From: Rivularia sp. PCC 7116
Lineage (GTDB): Bacteria > Cyanobacteriota > Cyanobacteriia > Cyanobacteriales > Nostocaceae
Length of the DNA stretch: 64,000 nt
NCBI RefSeq assembly: GCF_000316665.1
Contig: NC_019678.1
Location: 4,712,001-4,776,000, forward strand
Direction: 5' to 3'
Shown here: positions 25,826 through 35,448 of the stretch, piece by piece
Numbering within the stretch: position 1 is the stretch's first letter
Layout: each line of letters opens with the position of its first letter
Notes under the pieces: model-generated
Told to the model about the DNA's origin: nothing
Database searches by the model: none
The model's input: only the letters and a program-made list of their open reading frames with translations
Made by a program: the position numbers and the translations under genes

Positions 25826-26532
25826 GTTCTGGTTGTCTTTATGGTGTTGGAGTGGGTACGGGAAATCCCGAATTAATTACTTTAAAGGCGTTGCGAATTT
25901 TACAGTCTGTACCTGTAATTGCCTATCCTGCTTCGGAAGAAGGTAACAGTTTTGCTCGTTCGATTGTTGCTGAATTTCTCCAAGGTAATCAAATAGAGGT
26001 TCCAATTATATTACCTTTTAAGTTAGAAAAATCCGCTCAACCTTTTTACGATAAAGCTGCCGAGCAGTTAGCACAACATTTAAATCATGGACGAGACGTT
26101 GCCGTACTCTGCGAAGGTGACCCGTTTTTTTACGGTAGCTTTATGTATATTTATGAGAGGTTATCACTTAAATTTGACAGCGAAATAATTCCCGGAATTT
26201 CTTCAGTCATGGCAAGTGCTGCCATGATAGGAATACCTTTGACTTACCGTAATGATGTTTTTATGGTGCTTTCGGGTATATTATCGGGGGAAGTTTTAAA
26301 GGAGAAATTAAGAGTTGCGGATGCTGCGGTAATTATTAAATTGGGTAGAAATTTTTCTAAGGTAAAGCAGGTTTTGCAAGAGTTAGGGTTAGTTGAAAGA
26401 GCAAAATATATTGAAAATGCAACTCGGGAAAATCAACGGATATTATCGATTGATGAAGTTGAAGCGGAAAGCGTGCCTTATTTTTCGTTGATTGTTGTAC
26501 CGAGTCAATCGGAGTTGGGAGTTAAGAGTTAG
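25822..26532 (+). CDS. cobI: Precorrin-2 C20-methyltransferase CobI/CbiL
   Basis: The 236-residue SAM-dependent tetrapyrrole methylase adds the C20 methyl group to precorrin-2 (or cobalt-factor II). It shows the family N-terminus YGVGVGTGNPELITLKALR, the SAM-binding CEGDPFFYGSFMYIYERL and the PGISSVMASAA block. It starts at GTG, whose last three bases overlap the cobH stop, with GGAGGAG just upstream. This is an early step in the pathway, whereas cobH acts late; the two share a transcript. The C11 and C17 methylases (CbiF/CobM, CbiH/CobJ) are not in this window. Confidence 0.95.
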   Translation: MSSGCLYGVGVGTGNPELITLKALRILQSVPVIAYPASEEGNSFARSIVAEFLQGNQIEVPIILPFKLEKSAQPFYDKAAEQLAQHLNHGRDVAVLCEGDPFFYGSFMYIYERLSLKFDSEIIPGISSVMASAAMIGIPLTYRNDVFMVLSGILSGEVLKEKLRVADAAVIIKLGRNFSKVKQVLQELGLVERAKYIENATRENQRILSIDEVEAESVPYFSLIVVPSQSELGVKS

Positions 26533-26578
26533 AAGCATGATGGGGTTATGAAGTAATGAGGAGAAGGATATCACCTCC

Positions 26579-27316
26579 TCATATACATAAACGAGAAAAA
26601 TAAGATTTATTTCGAGTCATGACTATCAAATAATCTTCCTTTTGCAGTTCATAATCAGATTTAGGATTAGTAACAAGTTTTCCACTGCTTGCTTCAAAAA
26701 TTGCAATAATAGTACCTTGGTGATATCGTCTCATTTGTACAAGTACATTTACAAAAGAACAACCTTCGTAAAAGCTTGATACAGGTATTTGATAAAACTG
26801 GTTTTTAGATTGTTCGGTTAATATATAAGATACTAAATCGCTGATGCCATTATTTATAATTGCACGAGAAACCAGATGGCTTCTAAAATTGCTGCCTGCA
26901 ACAATAATTCTATCTGCATGAGCCTTTTGACATAGTTCAAAATATCTTTCATCTGCAAGTTCAACTATTGTATAAACTTGACGATAAGTATTTTCTACAG
27001 TTAATGTAGATAGTGCAACTTTTGCATCGCGGCTAGTGTCGTCTAAATTTTCGTCTCCTAATATAACAACAGTTTTTGCTCTTTTTATATTTGCTTCACG
27101 CAAAGTTTCTTCTTCTACTGCCCCTTTAATGAAGAATAAATTATTATCATTTTTAATTGGCTCATCTTCTATATCGGCAATTACAACTATAGGTACTTGC
27201 CTCCTTTTAAAATTATTCCGCAACTCTTGATATATTAGTTTTGCACGATAGTTCCATTCGCATATGATGATATGCCTTCTAAGATTTGAAGAAATTGATT
27301 TAGATTTCAAATTCAT
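26579..27316 (-). CDS. Pore-less RCK (TrkA-N/TrkA-C) protein, paralog of the adjacent channels
   Basis: A 245-residue cytoplasmic protein that aligns with residues about 130-368 of the channel protein encoded just upstream. It begins close to the RCK fold (RRHIIICEWNYRAKLI) and has no membrane helix or TVGYGD filter. The Rossmann loop is CEWNYR instead of GxGxxG, as in its neighbours; the MthK loop CGWS also lacks it, so ligand binding may not be nucleotide. A TrkA-C-like end follows (GCSFVNVLVQMR...EDYLIVM). It starts 22 bp after the upstream channel gene, so they are probably cotranscribed. It could gate the neighbouring channel as an extra ring subunit, or be a decayed duplicate; the frame is intact and well conserved. 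Confidence 0.85.
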   Translation of the reverse strand: MNLKSKSISSNLRRHIIICEWNYRAKLIYQELRNNFKRRQVPIVVIADIEDEPIKNDNNLFFIKGAVEEETLREANIKRAKTVVILGDENLDDTSRDAKVALSTLTVENTYRQVYTIVELADERYFELCQKAHADRIIVAGSNFRSHLVSRAIINNGISDLVSYILTEQSKNQFYQIPVSSFYEGCSFVNVLVQMRRYHQGTIIAIFEASSGKLVTNPKSDYELQKEDYLIVMTRNKSYFSRLCI

Positions 27317-27338
27317 AATTAACTAGTATAAATAGAAG

Positions 27339-28445
27339 TTAGGAATTAATTACAAATAGATAGTCTTTTTCTTGTAGCTTGCAATAGGATGGAGGGTTTG
27401 AATCAATGCGTCCGTATTTATCAGTTTGTATAGCGATGACGATAAGCTCGCGCTCGCACTTCATTTTTTCAAATACGTCTATAAAATTAGAACCTTTAAA
27501 CTTTTCGGGTAAAGGAATTTTCTGAATATTATTATATTTAGTATCGATAAAAATCTCAGAAATTACCCTACCGATAGTATGATTCTTGATTGAATGTGCA
27601 ATTAAATTACTACTTAAATTACTTGACGGTATAATTTCATTCGCAGAAGCTTTTTTACAGACTTCATAATATCTATCGTTAGCAACTTCTACAATTAAAT
27701 GAACTTCGCTATTTATTTTTTCAATAGTCAAAGTAGATAAAACTACTTTTGCATCGCGATTTGTAGAATCTAGCCTATCATCTCCTAAAACAACAACAAT
27801 TTTGGCAGCTTTTATATTTGCTTTTTCCAAAGTCCCCTGATTCACAGAACCTTTAACAAAATACAAAAGATTATCATCTGTTGGTTTTTTGTCAATATCG
27901 GCAATTAAAACTATATTTTTGTGTTTGGTTTCAGGATGCAGACGTAAATCATCAATAATCATTCTGGTACGATAATTCCATTCGCATATAATGATATGTT
28001 CCTGAAAATTATAAGAAACAAATCCAAATTCTTTTTTAAATCTTCTCAGCGATAAATTATTGGAAATTAAAATATTTATTAAAGTTCCACATAGAAATAT
28101 AACTACTGCAAGAATTCTACCAGGATAAGTATGGGGATATAAATCACCGTAACCAACGGTAGTGATGGTAACTATCAGCCACCATAAAACATCCCAAGGA
28201 TTATTAAATTTGGCTGAATCATCTGATGCTGGTGATATTTCAAAAAATTTATTTTTTTCAACAAACCATAAAATCGAGCAAACGGAGATAATTAGCGTTA
28301 TAAAAAATAAAACATAATATTTCTCACGCTTTAAAAATTTCCAAAAACTTTTGAAAAAATCCTGAGTTACCGACTTATTATATTTCCAATGGTTGTGAAG
28401 ATAACGCTTAATATTAGAAATAGTTTTTTGCATGTATTGACTCAA
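27339..28445 (-). CDS. Potassium channel with RCK domain (2-TM, Kch/MthK type)
   Basis: A 368-residue protein. A membrane helix (about 43-61) is followed by a pore loop with the potassium filter TVGYGD at residues 96-101 and a second helix (ILAVVIFLCGTLINILI). From about residue 143 an RCK domain follows (HIIICEWNYRTRMII...VVLGDDRLDSTNRDAKV) and a TrkA-C lobe. It should assemble as a tetramer in the plasma membrane and conduct K+, with gating by a ligand bound to the RCK ring. The GxGxxG motif is replaced by CEWNYR. The N-terminal 40 residues are basic and cytoplasmic. It is the middle of three tandem paralogs. Confidence 0.92.
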   Translation of the reverse strand: MSQYMQKTISNIKRYLHNHWKYNKSVTQDFFKSFWKFLKREKYYVLFFITLIISVCSILWFVEKNKFFEISPASDDSAKFNNPWDVLWWLIVTITTVGYGDLYPHTYPGRILAVVIFLCGTLINILISNNLSLRRFKKEFGFVSYNFQEHIIICEWNYRTRMIIDDLRLHPETKHKNIVLIADIDKKPTDDNLLYFVKGSVNQGTLEKANIKAAKIVVVLGDDRLDSTNRDAKVVLSTLTIEKINSEVHLIVEVANDRYYEVCKKASANEIIPSSNLSSNLIAHSIKNHTIGRVISEIFIDTKYNNIQKIPLPEKFKGSNFIDVFEKMKCERELIVIAIQTDKYGRIDSNPPSYCKLQEKDYLFVINS

Positions 28446-28946
28446 TTAGGTCACATTTAGTAACTAACAAATATTTTGAGATGAAATCCCAATAGCTAAT
28501 TTTGCTGATAAAAGAACTGTTTAAATTACTTGCACTCTCGATGCAAGTTAATAACAGGTATTGCAAAATGCAGAACAATATGCGCTTATTGCATATAAAC
28601 TTTATCGCACTATTCACTAATGCTTGTAAAGCAAATATTTAACATTCGTATTTCTGAAAATATCAAATAACTAAGAATATGTTTGTAAGACAAGACATCC
28701 CTCTCCTTAATAAGGAGAGGGAACGAGAGTGAGGTTGGATTGGTATTCCATCCAAATGAAAAATTCTATATATGATGTTATCGAAGAAACTACCTTTAAT
28801 ATAATTTTTATCTACATTAAACAAGGTTTAAGCAATAGCTAATTTTTGAACATAACTCAACAGACTCTTTGCTACAATAATTTCTATGTAGCCGCACCCT
28901 TAAATAATTTCAGTTAAAATATTTTCAAAACTAATATACTTTCTTT
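28446..28946. other. Spacer between two potassium-channel paralogs
   Basis: 501 bp without a supported gene. It includes the CCCTCTCCTTAATAAGGAGAGGG palindrome at 28699-28721 followed by GAACGAGAGTGAGGTTGG, and otherwise A+T-rich sequence with the promoter region of the downstream channel gene. Confidence 0.5.
28699..28721. repeat. Dispersed palindrome CCCTCTCCTTAATAAGGAGAGGG
   Basis: A second copy of the palindrome seen at 130-152. The right flank GAGTGAGGTTGG resembles the CTGGGGTGAGGT flank of the copies near 41.9 kb. Confidence 0.7.
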
Positions 28947-30005
28947 TTAATTTGTCTCAAATGCAGAATGATAAGATTTACCACGACTGCCAATAAAAAT
29001 TAAATAATCATCAGCGACAAGTATATAGTCAGGTGAAGGATTAGAAATAGTTTTTCCATTTTCACCTTGCTGTATTGCAATAACGGTGCTTTGAAAATCT
29101 TGCTTCATTGCCATAAAAACATCTATAAACAGATTTCCAATTTCAGATTCGGGAACGGGTATTTTAAATATTTGCGAACCATATTCGTAAGTCACAATAT
29201 CGGAGATAACTTTGCTGATGCCATGATTGATGGCAGCACTTGAAATTAAATTACTAGATAATTTACTGCTAACTATTATTTCGTCGGCATTCGCTCGCTT
29301 GCAAGTTTCAATATTCTTTTCGTTAATCAGTTCGGTAATCGTATAAGCTTCCTTATTAATACTTTCTACTGTCAAAGTTGATAATATAACTTTTGCGTCG
29401 CGCTGCTTATAATCTAAATTATCATCACCTAAAATGATTACAGTTTTAGCTTTTAATAAATTTGCTTGGTGCAAAGTCTCGTCACAAACTTCTCCTTTAA
29501 CAAAAAATAAATTTTTATCTTTTATGGGTTTTCTAGGGATATCGGCAATCAATACTATAGGAGTTTTTTCTGTTTTCAATTCTAAACGTAACTCTTTATG
29601 AACTATTTCAGCCCGATAATTCCATTCACACAAAATAATATGCTCTTCAAAGCTATATGAATGCATTCCTAAATCCTTACTAATTTTTCTTTCTACTAAA
29701 ATACTGGCAACTGTAGCGGTAAGTAGAGTCAGAACCCCAATCCCCACAAGCATATCAACGAAAGCAATAAAACGTCCCGGAAATGTTTTAGGAGTAACAT
29801 CGCCATAACCAACTGTAGTTAAAGTAACGACAGCCCACCAAAAACTATCAAATAAAGATAAATTTGGCTCAACTAAAGATAAACTTAACGAACTAATAAC
29901 AACAATTACAACAATAATTATAAGCGGACGAATGAAATTCTCAGACTCTAAAAATTCCCAAACTGTATCAATCCAATTCTTAATTTTGGTTAAAATTGAT
30001 TCCAT
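28947..30005 (-). CDS. Potassium channel with RCK domain, paralog
   Basis: A 352-residue protein of the same build as its neighbour: helix 1 at about 26-45, pore loop with TVGYGD at residues 64-69, helix 2 ([19 protein letters not shown]), then RCK from about 118 ([18 protein letters not shown]...[18 protein letters not shown]) and a TrkA-C lobe. The membrane part follows the first 25 residues directly, so it is shorter at the N-terminus than the next paralog. It would conduct K+ across the plasma membrane as a tetramer, or as a mixed tetramer with its paralogs. The CEWNYR loop replaces GxGxxG. It is first in the tandem set, separated by 501 bp from the second. Confidence 0.92.
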   Translation of the reverse strand: MESILTKIKNWIDTVWEFLESENFIRPLIIIVVIVVISSLSLSLVEPNLSLFDSFWWAVVTLTTVGYGDVTPKTFPGRFIAFVDMLVGIGVLTLLTATVASILVERKISKDLGMHSYSFEEHIILCEWNYRAEIVHKELRLELKTEKTPIVLIADIPRKPIKDKNLFFVKGEVCDETLHQANLLKAKTVIILGDDNLDYKQRDAKVILSTLTVESINKEAYTITELINEKNIETCKRANADEIIVSSKLSSNLISSAAINHGISKVISDIVTYEYGSQIFKIPVPESEIGNLFIDVFMAMKQDFQSTVIAIQQGENGKTISNPSPDYILVADDYLIFIGSRGKSYHSAFETN

Positions 30006-30083
30006 TTATATGACTTCTGCTTGATAGGAAATAGGGAACGGGAAGCAGGGAATAATAAACAATAAAAATTAACTAATTACCAA

Positions 30084-30563
30084 TTATCCTTTTAACATCC
30101 CTTTATATATTCCCGGTGATGAATCTTCGATAACTATTGCGCCTACAGTTTTGCGATAAAAATCTGCTACACCGTCACTAGCGGCACCGATAACTGCATA
30201 ACCATACCCTTGTACTCGCATATCGTGCAAGCAAGCTAATAACAAAGCTTTGCCAACTTTACGCCCTCTTGCTGCTTCACCGACACCGATAGGACCAAAA
30301 AAGTTTTTACAAGTGCATTCGTAACAAGCAAAACCGATAATTTGCTGGTTTTCCACAGCAATCCAACAGCTAGGAGGTGAATTTTTGAAAGACACGTCAC
30401 ATTCACTCATCCAGCGTGTATTAAATTGCTCCTCAACCCAAGCCATAATCGTGCTTTTTTCCGGCGCGATCGCACGTTTAATAGTTATACCCTGCTCTTG
30501 TTGTGCGGTAATTTCCGGCTCTACAGACGGCAAGGTATAGAGCTTAACTAACATATCAGCCAT
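30084..30563 (-). CDS. GNAT-family N-acetyltransferase
   Basis: A 159-residue acetyl-CoA-dependent transferase. The core signature is the acetyl-CoA loop GVGEAARGRKVGKALLLACL (R/Q-x-x-G-x-G/A, about residues 96-115), preceded by the beta-4 strand GFACYE and followed by GYGYAVIGAASDGVADFYRK, the last part of the fold. The first 25 residues (LYTLPSVEPEITAQQEQGI) are an extension typical of one cyanobacterial and firmicute subgroup. The acceptor is unknown. The gene stands between the channel genes and a divergent HD-hydrolase gene. Confidence 0.85.
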   Translation of the reverse strand: MADMLVKLYTLPSVEPEITAQQEQGITIKRAIAPEKSTIMAWVEEQFNTRWMSECDVSFKNSPPSCWIAVENQQIIGFACYECTCKNFFGPIGVGEAARGRKVGKALLLACLHDMRVQGYGYAVIGAASDGVADFYRKTVGAIVIEDSSPGIYKGMLKG

Positions 30564-30679
30564 AATGAATTTTAGATTTTAGATTTTGGATTGTATGCAT
30601 AAATATGATGTGTTGTCGCAGAAGGCAACGCACCATAGTAATATTTTGTAACTGATATATACAGTATTTATTACTTAAA

Positions 30680-31273
30680 ATGCAACAAACTCGACTCAAT
30701 CAGCAATTACAATTCATCATTGAAATTGACAAATTAAAAAATGTATTGCGTCAAACATTATTAATGGATAGTTCTCGTAGAGAAAATAGCGGCGAACATT
30801 CTTGGCATTTGGCTATTATGACAATGATTTTAGCGGAATATGCAGTAGAAGGAACTGATTTATTTCGTGCGATGAAAATGTCGTTAATTCATGATTTAGT
30901 AGAAATTGATGCTGGGGATACTTTTTGTTTTGATGTCAAAGGAAATGAAAGTAAAGCAGAAAGAGAATTAGAAGCAGCAATAAGAATATTTGGGTTGTTA
31001 CCTGAAGAACAAGGAAAAGAATTACGTTTATTATGGGATGAATTTGAAGCGAGAGAAACGCCAACGGCTAAATTTGCTGTTGCTCTAGATAGAATACAGC
31101 CTTTTATTCACAATCAACAAACGGCAGGTGGCACTTGGGATATTCATAATATTAACCGCAATCAAGTAATGAAAAGAATGGCACCTGTAGAAGAAGGTAC
31201 GCCGGAACTTTGGAATTTTATACTAGAAGAAATCGAAAATTTGATTGCTACGGGTTATTTGAAAGAGTCTTAG
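30680..31273 (+). CDS. HD-domain hydrolase (HDDC2/YfbR-like 5'-nucleotidase family)
   Basis: A 197-residue metal-dependent phosphohydrolase. The HD motif residues are His in EHSWHLA (about 39-43), the His-Asp pair in LIHDLVEIDAGD (about 74-75), and a later Asp in ALDRIQPFIHNQ (about 137). The arrangement matches HDDC2 and YfbR, which remove phosphate from deoxynucleoside 5'-monophosphates. Length is normal for that family. The start MQQTRLNQQLQFIIEID is a helix typical of the family. Cytoplasmic. The substrate is inferred from family only. Confidence 0.88.
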   Translation: MQQTRLNQQLQFIIEIDKLKNVLRQTLLMDSSRRENSGEHSWHLAIMTMILAEYAVEGTDLFRAMKMSLIHDLVEIDAGDTFCFDVKGNESKAERELEAAIRIFGLLPEEQGKELRLLWDEFEARETPTAKFAVALDRIQPFIHNQQTAGGTWDIHNINRNQVMKRMAPVEEGTPELWNFILEEIENLIATGYLKES

Positions 31274-31306
31274 TTTGTATTAAAATTATTATGAAACTGA
31301 TAACTG

Positions 31307-32515
31307 TTAACTGTTAACAGCCCAAGCAATAAATCTTTCTGTATAATACAAAGCTAACTGATTGCTTACACCATTAAAAATACTATCAAACGAATGCTGT
31401 GCCCAAGGAATTTCTAATAGAATAGCAGTATTTTTATTTCGCAACTTTTCATACATTTGTCTACCAAATCTGGCTTCTACCACATTATCGCGACTCCCAT
31501 AAATTAATAAAGTTGGAGGTAAATTATCAACCACATAATTTATTGGTGAAGCAGTTTGATACAGCGTTGGCAACTGTTGAGGAGAACCACCCAAAAAAGC
31601 CTTCAAAACAGCACGAGCATTTATTGGATCTGGGATAGGTGGTTCGTTATATCCTTGAGTTAAATTTACCGGGCCGTAATAATTTACCACAGCCCGGATT
31701 CCTTTCATATTCGGTTGATATGCTGCCAGCATTGCTAAATGAGCGCCAGCAGAGCGTCCGAATAATATCATTTTGTCGGTATCTGCTTCGTACTCCGCAG
31801 CATGAGAACGAATGAAATCCAAAGCCGAATTTACATCATCTAATTGAGCGGGAAACTTATACTTTGGTGCATGACGGTAATCGATAGCAAACACAGTATA
31901 TCCCCGAGCCGCCATATATCTATTAAACTCGGGTTTTGCGGATGGATTACCACTTTGCCAAGAACCACCGTAAATAAATACTATTGCAGGATATTTACCA
32001 ACTTTTGCAGGTTGATAAACTTCCATCTTTAATTTTACTCCTGCGGGAGATGCGAAATTTATATTAGTTAAATGACGGGTTTTCTGTAAGCTAATTCCTC
32101 GAAACACGTCAGTTAAAATAAAAGGCTGCTGTCGCATATTTGCTTTTAGTTCAACTGGAATTTTTGTGTCATAGTCGGCACCCAAAGCTTGATTCATTGC
32201 GGTATTCATTCGTCTTTGGGTCGGGATTATATTTGCTAGTTGCCAACTACAAATTAATAAAGCTATGAAACTAAAAATGCAGATTAATTGTTTTAATCGA
32301 GGTGGATAGATAAAGAATAAACACAATACAAAACTAATAATATTTAGTGCCAACAGCCAAGGGGAAATTTCTGGGGCAACTACTGCGAATTTTAGTAAAA
32401 AGAAAGTTGGCGCTGGAATTATCAACCAATAAGTCAAGAAAAGGCTTATACAAGTAAAGATTAATATCAGAATATTTTTCATAGATAATACATTTTTTTT
32501 ATTTTTATAAAGCAT
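31307..32515 (-). CDS. Membrane-anchored alpha/beta-hydrolase (BD-FAE/esterase-lipase type)
   Basis: The 402-residue protein has three N-terminal membrane helices (about 10-95) followed by an extracytoplasmic hydrolase domain. The catalytic nucleophile is the serine in FGRSAGAHLA (G-x-S-x-G). An oxyanion motif, YGGSW, replaces the common HGGG. Asp is in YGSRDNVV, and the catalytic His in WAQHSFDS near the C-terminus. The domain falls in the carboxylesterase/BD-FAE group, which acts on short acyl or feruloyl esters. Substrate unknown; with its membrane anchor it might act on surface or cell-wall polysaccharide esters, but this is inference. Confidence 0.85.
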   Translation of the reverse strand: MLYKNKKNVLSMKNILILIFTCISLFLTYWLIIPAPTFFLLKFAVVAPEISPWLLALNIISFVLCLFFIYPPRLKQLICIFSFIALLICSWQLANIIPTQRRMNTAMNQALGADYDTKIPVELKANMRQQPFILTDVFRGISLQKTRHLTNINFASPAGVKLKMEVYQPAKVGKYPAIVFIYGGSWQSGNPSAKPEFNRYMAARGYTVFAIDYRHAPKYKFPAQLDDVNSALDFIRSHAAEYEADTDKMILFGRSAGAHLAMLAAYQPNMKGIRAVVNYYGPVNLTQGYNEPPIPDPINARAVLKAFLGGSPQQLPTLYQTASPINYVVDNLPPTLLIYGSRDNVVEARFGRQMYEKLRNKNTAILLEIPWAQHSFDSIFNGVSNQLALYYTERFIAWAVNS

Positions 32516-32619
32516 ATTTGTCTAGTGTAGTCAGTAATTTTTTACGGTAATTACCCAAGACTAATTAATTATTTTAAGTTACTGATAAAATATATATCAA
32601 ATTATTTAAATAATTCCTA

Positions 32620-33933
32620 ATGCTAGAAAAAGAAAATATATTACAAGAACGCTATCAACTAAAAGAAAAGTTAGCACAAAATGCAGGTCGTCAAACTTGG
32701 TTAGCAGAGGATATATCAATTCAACCGACGGAAACAGCAATCCTCAAGTTTTTACCATTTGGCGAACAATTTCAATGGCAAGATTTAAAGCTTTTCGAGC
32801 GAGAAGCCGATATTCTACAACAGCTTTCTCATCCCCAGATTCCTAAATACCGCGATTATTTTTCTATTGAGGATAAAAATAACTGGTTTGCTTTAGTTCA
32901 AGAATATATCCCCGGTGAATCGCTCAAACAATTAATTGAGAAAAGGCAAAGGTTTACCGAAGAAGAATTACGCAAGATTGCCCAAGACATACTAGAAATT
33001 CTTTGTTATTTGCATACACTCAATCCCCAAGTTATTCACCGCGACATTAAACCGAGTAATTTAATTTTGGGTGGGGATGAGCGAGTTTATTTAATCGACT
33101 TCGGGGCAGTACAAGACAGCGCAGCAGCAAAAGGAGCTACGTTTACGGTAGTTGGAACTTACGGTTATGCACCCCTAGAACAATTCGGTGGTAGAACAGT
33201 TCCAGCTTCAGATTTATATGCTTTAGGTGCGACATTAATTCATCTTGCTACGGGGATGATACCAGCCGATTTACCGCAGAAAAATATGCGAATTCAGTTT
33301 CAAGATAAAGTTAGTCTTAGCAACCATTTTATCCGCTGGATTGAAAAGTTAACCGAGCCAGATATTGAGAATAGATTTACAAGTGCTTCTCAAGCATTAC
33401 AAGCTTTAAACAGTCGTCTTGCTGTGAATTCATCTTCTGAAATTTCTAAACCATACGGCAGCCGGATTAAATTAGATAAATCTTACAAACATTTAGACAT
33501 TAAAGTACCCAGAGTAGGAATTGCATTTGAAAACATATTTTTCTTAATTTTCTGTTTATTTTGGTTTCTTCCTACTAGCGTAATAATTTTATTCGATCCA
33601 ACCGCAATACTTTTTTGGATAGTTGGTTTATTACCTTTTTTCATGTTTTTTCTTCCTACGTTTGGACATTTTGATATCCATTTCAATCGGGTTGAGTTTG
33701 TAATGGAATGGAAGCTGTTAGGTAAAACTTATCGACAAAAAACCGGGAAGACTTCAGCAATTCATAATATTACTGTTGGGCAGACTTCTTATAAAGTTAA
33801 TGATAAACACTTAAAAATGGTTTCTATGGAAGCTGGTGCTATCAAATTTGATTTTGGTGGTTTTGCTCCTAAATTAGCCGATTCTGAAAGAGTATGGTTG
33901 ATTCAAGAAATCAAAGATTGGTTAGGAATTTAA
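32620..33933 (+). CDS. Ser/Thr protein kinase with C-terminal membrane segments
   Basis: A 437-residue Hanks-type kinase. The catalytic domain spans about 9-270: VIHRDIKPSN catalytic loop, LIDFGAVQD (DFG) and YGYAPLEQFGG activation segment. The ATP lysine is in AILKFL. The glycine loop is degenerate (LAQNAGRQTW, no GxGxxG), which may affect activity. After a linker, two hydrophobic segments (about 308-350: IFFLIFCLFWFLPTSVII, FWIVGLLPFFMFF) anchor the protein, leaving a beta-rich tail of about 85 residues. It is followed by a close paralog at 34128. Cyanobacteria use such kinases in stress and cell-wall responses; the target is unknown. Confidence 0.9.
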   Translation: MLEKENILQERYQLKEKLAQNAGRQTWLAEDISIQPTETAILKFLPFGEQFQWQDLKLFEREADILQQLSHPQIPKYRDYFSIEDKNNWFALVQEYIPGESLKQLIEKRQRFTEEELRKIAQDILEILCYLHTLNPQVIHRDIKPSNLILGGDERVYLIDFGAVQDSAAAKGATFTVVGTYGYAPLEQFGGRTVPASDLYALGATLIHLATGMIPADLPQKNMRIQFQDKVSLSNHFIRWIEKLTEPDIENRFTSASQALQALNSRLAVNSSSEISKPYGSRIKLDKSYKHLDIKVPRVGIAFENIFFLIFCLFWFLPTSVIILFDPTAILFWIVGLLPFFMFFLPTFGHFDIHFNRVEFVMEWKLLGKTYRQKTGKTSAIHNITVGQTSYKVNDKHLKMVSMEAGAIKFDFGGFAPKLADSERVWLIQEIKDWLGI

Positions 33934-34031
33934 TGATTCTGATTTGTAGTTAATAATATAAGTTTTTTGATATTAATATTTACTTTTTAATTTTTATCAG
34001 GAATGGCCGCAATTGTCATAAGGCTTTGGTT

Positions 34032-34090
34032 GGTGCGTGACAGGAAAACCTTATTATTGCGTTATAAATCAAGCGAACTGTCACAGCACC
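34032..34090. repeat. Inverted-repeat element between the two kinase paralogs
   Basis: GGTGCGTGACAG (34032-34043) is the inverse of CTGTCACAGCACC (34078-34090) with one base inserted. A 34-nt centre separates them. It looks like a small palindromic dispersed repeat. Confidence 0.6.
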
Positions 34091-34127
34091 CTACAAGCAA
34101 AATGTGCCAACCTTTAAATTAACTATC

Positions 34128-35438
34128 ATGTTAGAAGCAAATAAAGTTTTACAAGAACGCTATCAACTGAAAGAAAGATTAGCACAAAATGCAGGTCGTC
34201 AGACTTGGCTAGCTGAAGATATATCAGTTCAACCAGCGGAAACAGTAATTCTGAAATTTTTATCATTTGGCGAACAATTTCAATGGCAAGATTTAAAATT
34301 ATTTGAACGAGAAGCGGATATTCTTAAACAGCTTTCTCATCCCAAAATTCCGAAATATCGCGATTATTTTTCTCTTGAAGATAAAACTAACTGGTTTGCT
34401 TTAGTTGAAGAATATATACCTGGTAAATCATTAAAACAATTAATTGAAAGTAAACAAAGATTTACTGAAAAAGAATTACGAAAAATCGCTGCCGAAGTAT
34501 TAGATATTCTTTGTTATCTACATACACTTAATCCCCAAGTTATTCACCGCGATATCAAACCAAGTAACTTAATTATTGGAGAAGATGAAAAAGTTTATTT
34601 AATCGATTTTGGAGCGGTTCAAGATAACGCAGCAGCCAAAGGTGCAACCTTTACAGTTGTAGGAACTTACGGTTATGCTCCCATAGAACAATTCGGAGGT
34701 AGAACAGTTCCTGCTTCCGATTTGTATGCTTTGGGAGCTACTTTAATTCATCTGGCTACGGGGATGATACCCGCAGATTTACCGCAAATAAAAATGCGAA
34801 TTCAGTTTAAGGATAAAGTTAGCTTGAGTGATGGTTTTATAAGCTGGATTGAAAAGTTAACCCAGCCTGATATTGATGATAGATTTAGTAGTACTGAGGA
34901 AGCATTGAAAGCTTTGAACAGTCGTACTGCCGTTAATTATTCTGGGAAAATTTCTAAACCACAGGATACCCGTATTCAAATTAATAAATTTGATGGAAAG
35001 TTAGAAATTAGGATAGCCGCAGAAGGATCTAAATCTGAATTATGCTTTTTCATATTTATTCTCTTTTTTACCAATGTTCTAATTATTATTTTCTGCTCTT
35101 CTCTGATTTTTTATATAATATTTACTGTTACCTCTTTGCCTTTCTATTTAGCAATATTTTTTATAGTACTTCAGTATTGCAAAACTCTTTATATTCGATT
35201 AAAACCTGATAATTTTGTGATGGAATGGAGTAGATTTGATAGTATTTACAAAGCCGAATTTGGTGAAACTTCAAAAATAAAATCTATCAAAAAGGAATAT
35301 TATTATTATAAATATAGTAAAGCTCCAATAGTAATGATAGAAGCTGGTACCCAAAAATATAGTTTCGATCTAAACTTAGACGAAGCGGAAATAGATTGGT
35401 TAGTAGAGGAAATAAATGATTGGTTGTACAAGTTATAA
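34128..35438 (+). CDS. Ser/Thr protein kinase with C-terminal membrane segments (tandem paralog)
   Basis: A 436-residue paralog of the kinase at 32620, nearly identical over the catalytic domain (VIHRDIKPSN, LIDFGAVQD, YGYAPIEQFGG) and again without a GxGxxG loop. The C-terminal part has diverged strongly but keeps the same plan: two long hydrophobic segments (about 300-355: FIFILFFTNVLIIIF and SLPFYLAIFFIVL) and a beta-rich tail. I start at ATG 34128 (MLEANKVLQERYQ), which aligns with the paralog's MLEKENILQERYQ; a GTG eight codons earlier lies in the repeat. Kinase conservation with tail divergence suggests tandem duplication and then divergence of the sensing part. Confidence 0.9.
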   Translation: MLEANKVLQERYQLKERLAQNAGRQTWLAEDISVQPAETVILKFLSFGEQFQWQDLKLFEREADILKQLSHPKIPKYRDYFSLEDKTNWFALVEEYIPGKSLKQLIESKQRFTEKELRKIAAEVLDILCYLHTLNPQVIHRDIKPSNLIIGEDEKVYLIDFGAVQDNAAAKGATFTVVGTYGYAPIEQFGGRTVPASDLYALGATLIHLATGMIPADLPQIKMRIQFKDKVSLSDGFISWIEKLTQPDIDDRFSSTEEALKALNSRTAVNYSGKISKPQDTRIQINKFDGKLEIRIAAEGSKSELCFFIFILFFTNVLIIIFCSSLIFYIIFTVTSLPFYLAIFFIVLQYCKTLYIRLKPDNFVMEWSRFDSIYKAEFGETSKIKSIKKEYYYYKYSKAPIVMIEAGTQKYSFDLNLDEAEIDWLVEEINDWLYKL

Positions 35439-35448
35439 CTGAATTTTT

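Noticed and set aside
28699-28721. CCCTCTCC palindrome considered as a terminator for the channel gene
   Set aside because: No T-run on either side and the same palindrome occurs at other unrelated places, so a dispersed repeat is the better call.
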